Position numbers and translations under genes: made by a program | NCBI GenBank assembly: GCA_964629345.1 | Contig: CAZVSG010000021.1 | Coordinates: forward strand, 1 to 25,474 | From: UBA6115 sp964629345 | GTDB taxonomy: Bacteria; Bacillota; Clostridia; Christensenellales; Aristaeellaceae | Direction: 5' to 3' | DNA: 25,474 nucleotides | The notes under the pieces: generated by a model | Database searches by the model: none | Told to the model about the DNA's origin: nothing | What the model saw: the letters and a program-made list of their open reading frames with translations, nothing else | Part shown: one piece after another, positions 1-8,088 of the stretch | Layout: every line of letters begins with the position of its first letter | Numbering within the stretch: the first letter of the stretch is position 1

Positions 1-814
1 GTCAATCCGGAAAGCGGATAATTTCCGGAGTCAGGGCTGTTTAGCTTGCTGTCCGTTATTCTAACACGGACCCAATAAAGCATTCAGACCAAGGATGTTC
101 TGTTCATCACATACCCTTGCCACTAAAAACACTTGGAACACTTGCTACTTGCGTTTTACAGAAAATGTCCGGCAGCCTCTGAATGCTGTCCACCTGTCCA
201 TACCGCGCCTGGCTGGCGGACGGATCATTGAAAAGCTTTTCCGCGCAGCTGATCCCGGTTCATTCAATTGGGCTAAAATCCATGCTGTTCATGCTGTCAG
301 TCTCCGCCTGGCCTGCTGCCGGTTCTCCCGGACGCACCCTTCTGGTTGCTTCCGGTCCTCTTGTTTGAGATGCTCCCCTTTCCCGTGTTTCCTGCCATGC
401 TGTCCCCGGCACATGTTCACCCTCCCGTGTTGTGTTGCTTATGACTCCCGCAATACAGGCAAAACCCGTGATTTTCTGTTTCTTTTTTCTTTGCAGCTTC
501 CCATGATGGGCAGGTTGATGGTCAGTGTTGTCAGCTATACCTATGAATGGTAGAATGGATAATATCATTGAACGCTTCTGTTGATGACCGTATATTTCGG
601 ATACAGTCTGCTGATTCCATCAAGACCGTCAAGCCCTTCATCCCATTGCATCCTCCTGAGCACCCCGTGCTGTTCATGAATGGACCGCCGGGCAATATGA
701 AGGGACGATGTCATTCGGCCCATATCGTCAGGGAAACAGTTGACGGGAACGCTTACCGCCGGGAGCAAGGCCATAGCATCGCGACAGTCCCTAAACGGAT
801 AAGGAGGAGAATTC
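1..814. other. Stretch with no recognisable gene upstream of the RiPP operon
   Basis: Open frames exist on both strands here, but none has a convincing ribosome site, family resemblance or protein-like composition, so I annotate none. A short perfect inverted repeat (TCCGGAAA at 6-13, TTTCCGGA at 22-29, 8-nt loop) opens the window and could be the tail of a terminator of an upstream unit, but no T-run follows. The 3' end carries the leader of the peptide export operon. I could not find a -35/-10 pair good enough to call, although TTGACG occurs at 740-745. Confidence 0.5.
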
Positions 815-1306
815 GTGAAACCGGATCTTTTCCGCAAGGAGAGCGTTCAACGCATTTCTTCGCCGGAACAGCTTGATGACTACATCCACGTATCCACCCC
901 CAGCATATGGATCGTGATCACCGCGCTGTTTGTACTGATTGCGGCTTCCATTGTCTGGATGGCCACCAGCACCCTTGAAACTAGCGTTACCGCAAATGCC
1001 GTCAAGGGGGCTGACGGTGTTTTTGCTGCGTTTGTTTCACCGGAAAAAGCTGAAGCCATCCGTCCGGGCACGAAAGTGACGCTGGGCGGCATCCCGGGCA
1101 GCGTGAAGAGCGTCCAGGCGCCGCCTCTCTCCTACACAGAGGCCAGGGTCCTGCTGCCCAGTGATTATGCGGCCTATGCTCTTGGGTTGGGAGAATGGAA
1201 TGTCCTTGTTACCCTCACATCAGATTCCGCTGTCAATGCGCCGGGAGATATTGCGCCAGTCACGATCATAACGTCAAGCGAGAGTCCGCTGGATCTCATC
1301 TTCTAA
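815..1306 (+). CDS. Short HlyD-like / NHLM system secretion protein (reduced membrane fusion protein)
   Basis: This 163-residue protein starts at GTG 815, chosen because AAGGAGG lies at 801-807 with a 7-nt spacer. The N-terminus (LFRKESVQRISSPEQLDDY, about residues 5-23) has the basic, SSPEQLD-type opening that I associate with the adaptor of NHLM/NHLP peptide export systems. One membrane segment follows (about 31-50), then roughly 110 residues of beta-rich extracytoplasmic sequence. Known full adaptors carry a long alpha-hairpin between lipoyl halves; here it is absent and the protein is far shorter. It is the first gene of the operon, 20 nt before the C39 ABC exporter, which supports a role as an accessory subunit of that exporter. 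A reduced adaptor would fit a single-membrane cell (inference). It might instead be a truncated remnant, but the frame is intact and well started. Confidence 0.7.
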   Translation: MKPDLFRKESVQRISSPEQLDDYIHVSTPSIWIVITALFVLIAASIVWMATSTLETSVTANAVKGADGVFAAFVSPEKAEAIRPGTKVTLGGIPGSVKSVQAPPLSYTEARVLLPSDYAAYALGLGEWNVLVTLTSDSAVNAPGDIAPVTIITSSESPLDLIF

Positions 1307-1326
1307 GCGGTGGGGGGCTGTTGTAA

Positions 1327-3471
1327 ATGCCAGGAGAATACGTAAGAGTCCCGCTGATCATGCAGATGGAAGCGCTGGAATGCGGCGCAGCCGCGCTGGC
1401 CATGGTCCTGGCATATTATGGAAAATGGATCCCTCTGGAACAGGTGCGCGGTGACTGCGGCATATCCCGTGACGGGTCCAACGCGAAAAATATCCTCCTC
1501 GCCGCAAGGGCTTACGGGCTTGAGGCCAGCGGCCTGCGGATGGAAGTCAAGCAGCTTGAGGGCATTGCCCTGCCCGCGATCATTCATTGGAATTTCAACC
1601 ACTTTGTGGTGTTTACCGGTTTTAGAAAAGGCAAGGCGTTCCTCAATGACCCTGCGAGGGGCATTGTCCAGGTATCCATGGAAGAGTTCAGCCGCTCCTA
1701 TACGGGGATTGCTCTGCAGTTCAAGCCGTCTGAATCGTTTGTAAAAAGCGGCAGGCCGCGCAGCATACTGGCGTTTGCCCGCTCCCGAATGGAAGGGATG
1801 CTCCTGCCCTTTGTTTTTATCGTGCTCACAGGGTTGATCATGGCGATAACCGGCATCCTCAATCCGGTATTTTCGCGCGTATTTGTTGACCGTATTCTCA
1901 GCGGCGGGCAAACCGAGTGGCTTTACCCCCTGCTGGGCGGCATGGTGGCCGTGGCACTCATCCAGTTTTCTGTCGGGGTCTTCCAAAACATATACCTGTT
2001 GAAAGTCGAAGGGAAGTTCTCGATCTCCGCAAATGCGGAATTCCTTTGGCATGTGCTGCGGCTGCCAATGGTTTTCTTCACACAGCGCATGGCAGGCGAC
2101 ATAGCAAGCCGCCAGCGGTCCAATCAAAGCATCGCAGCAACCCTGCTGAATCTGCTTGCGCCCCAGATACTGAATATGGCCATGCTGGTCTTTTATTTGC
2201 TGATCATGCTTCGCTACAGCCTGATCCTGACGCTGGTCGGCGTTGCGGCCGTTCTGATCAACATCTATGTCGCCAACGCCATATCCAAAAGACGCATCGC
2301 CATTACCCGGGTGCAGGCCCGTGACGAATCCAGGCTGATCGGCGCTACGCTGACCGGGATCGACATGATTGAAACGCTGAAGGCGGCAGGCGCTGAGAAT
2401 GGCTTCTTCCAGACATGGAGCGGGTATCAGGCATCCGCCAACAAAGCAGCGGTGCGTTTTGCGCGCACCAACCAATATCTGGGTGTGCTGCCCGGAGCGA
2501 TGCAGAAACTGTCTGAAATCACGGTCCTGGGCTTCGGCGTGTATCTGATCATGCGGGGGCAGTTTACAGTCGGCATGTTATTGGCATTTCAGGGTTTCCT
2601 GAGCGCTTTCATGAGGCCTGTCAGCGCTGTTGTGGAAGCGGGCCAGGGGATCCAGGAGATGCGCACGGCCATGGAACGCATAGAGGACGTCCTGAAGTAC
2701 CCGGTTGACATCAAGGAAGAAAAGCCTTCATTGGATACGGAATACAAGAAGATCGAAGGCCATCTGGTGATGAAGGACGTCGCTTTTGGGTATTCGCCGC
2801 TTGGGGAACCTCTCATAAAGGGATTTAACATGGAGTTAAAACCCGGATCTTCCATAGCGTTTGTGGGTCCAAGCGGCTGCGGCAAATCAACGCTGGCGAA
2901 GCTGATTTCCGGGCTCTACAAACCATGGAGTGGTGAAATCAGCTTTGACGGCATCCCTGTCGCGCAGATTCCAAGGCCTGTCCTCACCGGATCGCTGGCA
3001 GTGGTGGACCAGGATATCAGCGTCTTCAGCGACACAATCTCCAACAACATCAAGATGTGGGACGAATCCATCGAAGATTTTGAAATGATCCTTGCGGCAA
3101 AGGACGCCCGGATTCTTGAAGACGTCATGGCGCGGGAAAACGGTTTTCAATATCACATGATGGAGGACGGCAAGGATTTTTCCGGGGGGCAGAGGCAGCG
3201 TTTTGAAATTGCGCGGCTGCTCGCGCAGGATCCTACCGTCATCATTCTGGATGAGGCGACATCCGCTTTGGACGCCAGAACGGAACACGAGGTCGTCAAG
3301 GCCATCAGGGACCGGAACATCACCTGTATTTTTATCGCGCACCGGCTTTCAACCATCCGCGATTGCGATGAGATCATCGTGATGGACAAGGGCAAGGTTG
3401 TGGAGCGCGGAAGGCACGAAGAACTGATCGCTCGCAACAGCCTGTACTCGCGGCTGGTCACGACCGAATAG
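1327..3471 (+). CDS. NHLM-type ABC exporter with N-terminal C39 leader peptidase (ABC1)
   Basis: This 714-residue peptidase-containing ATP-binding transporter cleaves a double-glycine leader and exports the product. The C39 cysteine-protease domain occupies about residues 1-135. The oxyanion Gln13, nucleophile Cys19 (in ALECGAAALAM), His92 (in NFNHFVVFTG) and Asp108 (NDPARG) are all present, so it should be active. A six-helix exporter membrane domain spans about 155-445. The nucleotide-binding domain follows, with Walker A G514-T522 (GPSGCGKST), signature SGGQ 619-622, Walker B ending D642-E643, and a downstream HRLST His switch. The architecture and its pairing with a second ABC gene match the NHLM ABC1 family. 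Start ATG 1327 follows a G-rich site (GGTGGGGGG). The GG site in the precursor at 7753-8088 is the obvious substrate, with cleavage expected after G64 or G65. Confidence 0.93.
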   Translation: MPGEYVRVPLIMQMEALECGAAALAMVLAYYGKWIPLEQVRGDCGISRDGSNAKNILLAARAYGLEASGLRMEVKQLEGIALPAIIHWNFNHFVVFTGFRKGKAFLNDPARGIVQVSMEEFSRSYTGIALQFKPSESFVKSGRPRSILAFARSRMEGMLLPFVFIVLTGLIMAITGILNPVFSRVFVDRILSGGQTEWLYPLLGGMVAVALIQFSVGVFQNIYLLKVEGKFSISANAEFLWHVLRLPMVFFTQRMAGDIASRQRSNQSIAATLLNLLAPQILNMAMLVFYLLIMLRYSLILTLVGVAAVLINIYVANAISKRRIAITRVQARDESRLIGATLTGIDMIETLKAAGAENGFFQTWSGYQASANKAAVRFARTNQYLGVLPGAMQKLSEITVLGFGVYLIMRGQFTVGMLLAFQGFLSAFMRPVSAVVEAGQGIQEMRTAMERIEDVLKYPVDIKEEKPSLDTEYKKIEGHLVMKDVAFGYSPLGEPLIKGFNMELKPGSSIAFVGPSGCGKSTLAKLISGLYKPWSGEISFDGIPVAQIPRPVLTGSLAVVDQDISVFSDTISNNIKMWDESIEDFEMILAAKDARILEDVMARENGFQYHMMEDGKDFSGGQRQRFEIARLLAQDPTVIILDEATSALDARTEHEVVKAIRDRNITCIFIAHRLSTIRDCDEIIVMDKGKVVERGRHEELIARNSLYSRLVTTE

Positions 3472-3484
3472 GAGCGAAAAGGGC

Positions 3485-5662
3485 ATGGGATGGTTCCAGG
3501 AACAGATCAAGTCGCGCATCATCAATGACGAAGAGATGCTCAAAGAGGCCTTTGCCGACCTTTCTTCCTCTGTCATGGGCAAGCAGGCATCCGGATCCGT
3601 GTTCTGCGGAAAAGGGCAGTCTGTTCGCGGCGCTGTGGGTGAAATCCTGAAATACTATCGCTGCCCGGTCCCTGATGTCAAAACCGGTGAATCCGAGGAC
3701 ATCGCCGAGCAGCTGGAGCAGATGCTGCGCCCCGCCCACATCCTCAGGAGGGCTGTGCGCCTGACAGGCGACTGGTATCGGGACAGCGACGGCCCGCTTC
3801 TTGCAAAGCTTGGAGAGCAAGCAGTCGCATTGATTCCAGGCAGGCTTTGGGGATACCGTTATCATGATCCGGAAACAAACAAAGAGAAAAAAATTCATCA
3901 AAGCAACGCGGCGCAATTCAGGGAAGAGGCCTTTTGCTTCTATCGGCCGCTGCCACAGCGCGCACTGACGTCAAAGGACCTGCTGCGCTTTATGGTTTCT
4001 TCGCTTTCCCTGTCCGACTCTGTGACATTTGCGCTGACGGCGCTGTTTGTCACAATGATCGGCATGATCACGCCCATCGTGAACAACTTGATTTTCTCAA
4101 GGGTTATCCTGTCTGAGGACATCGGATTTCTTCTGTCGAGTATCCTTTTGCTTCTAAGCTCCTACATCGCGCTTTTTCTGATAACCATCTTCAAACAGCT
4201 GCTGCTTGCCCGTATCAACACCAAGCTGAAGACCGCGCTGCAGGCAGCGTTCATGGGCAGGCTGCTGGCGCTTCCAACAGGTTTCTTCAAGCTGTACAGC
4301 GCGGGCCAGATCGCGGAACAGACCAATATGATCGGCTCGTTCTGTGAAATGGTGATCAACGCGGTGCTTTCCGTAGGATTGATGGCATTATTTTCCCTGC
4401 TGTATGTTTTCCAGATCATCGCATACGCGCCCGCGCTGGCCTTGCCGGCAATGCTGACGATCCTGGCGGCGCTGATTTTCTCTGTCTTCACCATCATGGA
4501 GCAATCCAGGCTGACAAGCAGGAAACTTGGATTTTCCGCAAAGACGAACGGCCTGATCTACCAGCTGTTCAAAGGGATCCAGAAGATACGGCTGGTCGGG
4601 GCGGAAAACCGCGCGTTTTCGCAATGGGCATACCAATACAGTAATATCGCCAGGCTGGATTTTGATCCGCCCTTTATCATCAAGGGCAGTGCAGCGATCA
4701 CAAATGTCATCAGGCTGTTGGGTACAGCTGCCATCTACCTTTTAGCGGCGCGCTCACAGATTTCCATCGCAAACTTCATGTCCTTCAATGTCGCCTACGG
4801 CATGGTGAGCAGTTCGGTGCTCTCCCTTTCCGCTGCGGCAGCGGCTCTGGCCACTATCGGGCCGATCATTCATATGCTGCGGCCAATCCTGCAGGCCGTG
4901 CCGGAGGTGACGGAAGACGCTGTCCGCGTGACCCGGCTGTCGGGCAGTATTGAACTCAACAACATCTCTTTCCGGTACAGCGAGAGCATGCCTTTGGTAA
5001 TAGATAATCTGTCCCTCAAAGTCCAAAAGGGGCAATATGTCGCGATCGTTGGAAAAACAGGCTGCGGGAAGTCAACCCTTATCCGCCTGCTGCTGGGTTT
5101 TGAAAAACCGCAGCTGGGTGCCGTGTATTATGATGGCAAAGACCTGAAAGACCTGGATGCCGGGACGGTGCGGCGCAATATCGGGGTGGTGATGCAAAAC
5201 GGAAAGTTGCTCAACGGCAGCATCTATGCGAACATCGTCATCTCAGCGCCATGGCTGACGATGGAAGACGCCTGGGAAGCCGCGGAAATGGCAGGGCTGG
5301 CCGAAGACATCCGTGCCATGCCAATGGGGATGCATACGATGGTCTCTGAAGGCGGCGGCGGTTTTTCCGGCGGACAAAAGCAGCGTCTGATGATTGCGCG
5401 GGCTGTCGCGGCAAAACCGCGGATTCTCCTGCTGGATGAAGCAACATCAGCCCTTGACAACATCACGCAGAAACATGTGTCCGACGCGCTGTCAGCGCTT
5501 CATAGCACGAGGATCGTTATCGCTCACAGGCTGAGCACGGTCAGGGAGTGCGACAGGATCATTGTGCTTGATGGCGGCCGGATCGCTGAGGATGGCACCT
5601 ATGACGAACTCATATCACGCAGGGGGATTTTTTCTGACCTGGTTGCGCGCCAGCAGCTGTGA
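3485..5662 (+). CDS. NHLM-type ABC exporter without C39 domain (ABC2)
   Basis: This 725-residue protein is the second exporter half typical of NHLM peptide systems and likely forms a heterodimer with the C39-bearing ABC1 (family knowledge, not shown by the sequence). Residues 1 to about 165 are a soluble N-terminal region without the C39 catalytic triad. Several membrane helices follow (about 175-450), then a complete ATPase domain: Walker A G523-T531 (GKTGCGKST), signature SGGQ 628-631, Walker B D651-E652, and HRLST. Start ATG 3485 lies 13 nt after the ABC1 stop, with GGAG at 3472-3475, so the two are translated from one message. Translation ends at 5662 and is followed by 322 non-coding bases, so the next gene is less tightly coupled. 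Confidence 0.92.
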   Translation: MGWFQEQIKSRIINDEEMLKEAFADLSSSVMGKQASGSVFCGKGQSVRGAVGEILKYYRCPVPDVKTGESEDIAEQLEQMLRPAHILRRAVRLTGDWYRDSDGPLLAKLGEQAVALIPGRLWGYRYHDPETNKEKKIHQSNAAQFREEAFCFYRPLPQRALTSKDLLRFMVSSLSLSDSVTFALTALFVTMIGMITPIVNNLIFSRVILSEDIGFLLSSILLLLSSYIALFLITIFKQLLLARINTKLKTALQAAFMGRLLALPTGFFKLYSAGQIAEQTNMIGSFCEMVINAVLSVGLMALFSLLYVFQIIAYAPALALPAMLTILAALIFSVFTIMEQSRLTSRKLGFSAKTNGLIYQLFKGIQKIRLVGAENRAFSQWAYQYSNIARLDFDPPFIIKGSAAITNVIRLLGTAAIYLLAARSQISIANFMSFNVAYGMVSSSVLSLSAAAAALATIGPIIHMLRPILQAVPEVTEDAVRVTRLSGSIELNNISFRYSESMPLVIDNLSLKVQKGQYVAIVGKTGCGKSTLIRLLLGFEKPQLGAVYYDGKDLKDLDAGTVRRNIGVVMQNGKLLNGSIYANIVISAPWLTMEDAWEAAEMAGLAEDIRAMPMGMHTMVSEGGGGFSGGQKQRLMIARAVAAKPRILLLDEATSALDNITQKHVSDALSALHSTRIVIAHRLSTVRECDRIIVLDGGRIAEDGTYDELISRRGIFSDLVARQQL

Positions 5663-5984
5663 CCATACTTGAGCATTGGACCGCTGATAAGTGGGAGATA
5701 TCAAAAAGCTCAGCATGGGAGCCCTTTACAAAGGGGCGGATGAAAAGAACGCGCTGTCAAGCGGTTCTGAAGCGCAGCGGCACGGCAAACAAATGCTTGA
5801 CAGGAGGAGCAGGGGGATTATTCTATAGGGGAGCGTTGCTGTGATCCCCGGCTGTCAAGTCCCCCGGCGGACCGAGGCTTGGGAAATGAAGAAAACAGAT
5901 CAATAAGCCCTGCATGTTCGCGGCCAGAAAAGACCGGATCTCTGTCCTTAAAAGAAATGACGGAGCCCTGAGGAGAACGCAGGC
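5663..5984. other. 322-base intergenic stretch before the radical SAM gene
   Basis: No gene can be supported here. A frame opening with GTG at 5659 overlaps the ABC2 stop but lacks a ribosome site and resembles nothing known. The stretch contains a candidate promoter (5797-5824), so the maturase and precursor may be transcribed separately from the exporter genes. Confidence 0.6.
5797..5824 (+). promoter_or_regulatory. Candidate sigma70-type promoter for the radical SAM gene
   Basis: A perfect TTGACA at 5797-5802 is followed after 16 nt by TATTCT at 5819-5824 (four of six consensus bases). The predicted leader is about 155 nt. The -35 is strong and the -10 only fair, so this is a moderate call. 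Confidence 0.45.
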
Positions 5985-7400
5985 ATGTATTACAGGCTCA
6001 AGGACAACTATCTGCTGCGCGGCTGGCAAATGCTTCCCTATGCGCTGGTTGACAGCGGAAACGCCCGTACGATGTTCATACGCAAACCTGAAATGGACGC
6101 CCTGCTTGCGTGTGATGGGTTTACGGACTTATCCTCGCCGGGCATATCCGAAGATGTCCGCAGCCTGATCCCTCAGCTGGAGAAGAACGGGATCATCGAG
6201 CCCTGTCAGCAGGGCGAGGGGCTTCATCTTCAGCAGAGATACCACTGTTACCCTGCAAGGTATATCCGCACCGCACACTGGTCTGTCACAGGGCGGTGCA
6301 ATTACCGCTGCAAGCACTGCTATATGTCCGCGCCTGACGCCAAGTACGGCGAGCTCGGCCATGAGGCGGTCATTGATATCGTCAGCCAGCTGGCCCATTG
6401 CGGTGTGATGGAAGTCTCGCTCACAGGCGGCGAACCGCTGGTTCGCCGCGACTTTTTGGATATCGTCGACGAGCTGCAAAAAAACGGGATCCGGATCATT
6501 ACGATCTATTCAAACGGCCGCCTGGTGACAGACAGGCTGCTGGAGGAGCTGGCGGACCGAAGAATCCGTCCGGAGTTCAACATGAGCTATGACGGGGTGG
6601 GCTGGCATGACTGGCTTCGCGGCATCGACGGCGCGGAAAGGATCGTGGAGGACGCTTTCCGGCGCTGCAGGGAGAAAGGGTTTCCAACAGGCGCTGAAAT
6701 GTGCATCCATCAGGGGAACAGGCATACGCTGCGGGAAACTGTCCGCCGCCTGGCAGAGTTGGGGTGCAGGTCGCTGAAAACCAACCCTGTCTCCAATGTG
6801 GGCGCCTGGAAAGAAAATGGTTTTGGCGAATCCATTTCCATAAACGAACTGTATCAGCTATACCTTGACTACATCCCCCATTACTATGAGGACGGTATGC
6901 CCCTGTCGATCATGCTGGGCGGCTTTTTCAGCGCCAATCCGAAACATCCGCAGAACTACGATATCCCGCTGATGAAAAACTGCAAGGATCCGCAATCTGC
7001 CTGTATCTGCGGTCACTCGCGGATGGTGATGTATATATCCGCCGAGGGGCGAACGCTGCCCTGCATGGCGCTGTCGGGTATGCCCATTCAAGAGAAGTAT
7101 CCGCTCATCGGCGAGCTGGGCTTGGCCAACTGCATCACCGATTCCTGCTACATGAGCCTGATCAACACGCGCGCGTCGGAATACTTCCAGCACAACCCGG
7201 AATGTGCGGTTTGCGAATACGCCATGCAATGCCTTGGCGGTTGCCGGGCCTCATCGCTGGATACGACGCCGGAGGATATCATGGGCCCGGATATGGCCGC
7301 CTGCACAATGTTCAGGGGAGGCTGGGTCAAGCAGATTTTCGAAACCATGAACAGGATCATCCCTGTCAGTGACTGCCCGGCCGTTTCTCCGATCGGATGA
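5985..7400 (+). CDS. Radical SAM/SPASM peptide maturase with N-terminal leader-recognition-like region
   Basis: This 471-residue enzyme is expected to install radical-dependent crosslinks, such as Cys thioethers or C-C bonds, on the precursor encoded downstream. Residues 1 to about 95 look like a PqqD-type RiPP recognition element (small beta/helical domain, no cysteines in the cluster pattern). The radical SAM cluster motif is C105-x3-C109-x2-C112 (CNYRCKHC), and GGEP at 148-151 is the SAM-binding loop. The C-terminal third is a cysteine-rich SPASM-type domain: C333, C340, C342, C360, C383, C388, C407, C410, C416 and C420, with CxxCx5Cx3C at 407-420, which should hold two auxiliary Fe-S clusters. 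Start ATG 5985 has a GAGGAG site just upstream. The chemistry cannot be decided from sequence; sactipeptide, ranthipeptide and cyclophane-forming enzymes share this layout. Confidence 0.88.
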   Translation: MYYRLKDNYLLRGWQMLPYALVDSGNARTMFIRKPEMDALLACDGFTDLSSPGISEDVRSLIPQLEKNGIIEPCQQGEGLHLQQRYHCYPARYIRTAHWSVTGRCNYRCKHCYMSAPDAKYGELGHEAVIDIVSQLAHCGVMEVSLTGGEPLVRRDFLDIVDELQKNGIRIITIYSNGRLVTDRLLEELADRRIRPEFNMSYDGVGWHDWLRGIDGAERIVEDAFRRCREKGFPTGAEMCIHQGNRHTLRETVRRLAELGCRSLKTNPVSNVGAWKENGFGESISINELYQLYLDYIPHYYEDGMPLSIMLGGFFSANPKHPQNYDIPLMKNCKDPQSACICGHSRMVMYISAEGRTLPCMALSGMPIQEKYPLIGELGLANCITDSCYMSLINTRASEYFQHNPECAVCEYAMQCLGGCRASSLDTTPEDIMGPDMAACTMFRGGWVKQIFETMNRIIPVSDCPAVSPIG

Positions 7401-7752
7401 GCTCATCGCAGGGACCGCGTTGTCCTTGCTGTACCGTCATCTGGGGGAGTCAAAAGAAAGGAGGCGCTTCATCCGGAATCAGAAAGGAAGAAAAAATACA
7501 GGAAGGGGATGAGAGATACAGAAACGTTTTCATGTGATCACTGAGGCCGGGCAGGATCGCAAATCGGAGAAGCACGCAGGAACACCGACCAAAAGCCAGC
7601 CCGCGGCAGTGATGACGAAGAGGAAAGCATATCCCGGTGAACGAATAAGCGCAAAGGCTTATAAAACTTGCATCCCGGGAGGAAAAGAAGACGAACGAAC
7701 ATCGAGGCGTCAGATCTGGCCACAGAGCCAGCGCTGAAGAAAGGAAAACAAC
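7401..7752. other. 352-base intergenic stretch before the precursor gene
   Basis: The stretch is purine-rich and I support no gene in it. A GTG-initiated 67-codon frame (7534-7737) is highly charged, has no good ribosome site and is rejected. A TATAAA at 7660-7665 could be a -10 box for a separate precursor transcript, but the matching -35 is poor. Long leaders ahead of RiPP precursor genes are common. Confidence 0.5.
7408..7429 (+). terminator. Hairpin just after the radical SAM stop codon
   Basis: GCAGGGAC (7408-7415) pairs with GTCCTTGC (7422-7429), with one G-U pair and a 6-nt loop, starting 8 nt after the stop. There is no T-run, so it is a weak terminator or an mRNA processing or stability hairpin separating maturase from precursor. 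Confidence 0.3.
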
Positions 7753-8088
7753 ATGAACGAGAAACTGAAGAAGCTTCTTGACCTTGCGTTGCAGGATGGG
7801 GAGCTGGGGGTAAAACTGCAAAAAGCCGGCAAGGAAGAGATCATTGCGCTTGGCAAGGAACATGGCATCACATTGACGGACGTAGATTTTGAAATACCTG
7901 AAGGCAAGCTGAGCGACGATGAACTGGCAGCCGTTGCCGGCGGCGGAGAATGCTTATGCGCCATGGGCGGCGGCGGAAAGGCGGGGGACGGCGACAAGGT
8001 TTGCGCCTGTGTCTTGGCCGGTTGGGGAACATACACGGACGGCAGCAGGCGCTGCGACTGCAGTTTGTACGGAAGCGGTGATTCTTGA
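7753..8088 (+). CDS. RiPP precursor: Nif11-like leader, double-glycine site, three-unit CxC core
   Basis: This is a 111-residue precursor peptide. Residues 1 to about 63 resemble a Nif11/NHLP leader: an amphipathic helix-rich start, the EGKLSDDELAAVAGG ending typical of these leaders, and a double-glycine site at G63-G64 (a further G65 follows). The core, residues 65-111, holds exactly six cysteines, all as CxC pairs at 67/69, 84/86 and 101/103. The pairs begin 17 residues apart, and each unit shares C-x-C-x-[ML]-x-G-x-G; the first two full units also share D-G at unit positions 13-14. Start ATG 7753 follows AAGGAAA. The maturase lies immediately upstream and the C39 exporter further upstream, as expected for processing and export. 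The mature product is unknown: six-Cys cores can become thioether-crosslinked peptides, but the CxC spacing does not match a class I recognise. No immunity gene is visible. Confidence 0.88.
   Translation: MNEKLKKLLDLALQDGELGVKLQKAGKEEIIALGKEHGITLTDVDFEIPEGKLSDDELAAVAGGGECLCAMGGGGKAGDGDKVCACVLAGWGTYTDGSRRCDCSLYGSGDS

Noticed and set aside
95..876. Open frames 95-553 and 547-876 on the plus strand
   Set aside because: No ribosome site and no protein-like composition; the second overlaps the well-started gene at 815.
1303..2475. 390-codon minus-strand open frame opposite the C39 exporter
   Set aside because: It is antisense to a gene with intact catalytic motifs; it is rich in His, Gln and Asp as typical of shadow frames.
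5659..5844. GTG-started 61-codon frame overlapping the ABC2 stop
   Set aside because: No ribosome site and no resemblance to a precursor or other known small protein.
7534..7737. 67-codon frame just before the precursor gene, considered as a second precursor
   Set aside because: No leader-like helix, no double-glycine site and no good ribosome site.
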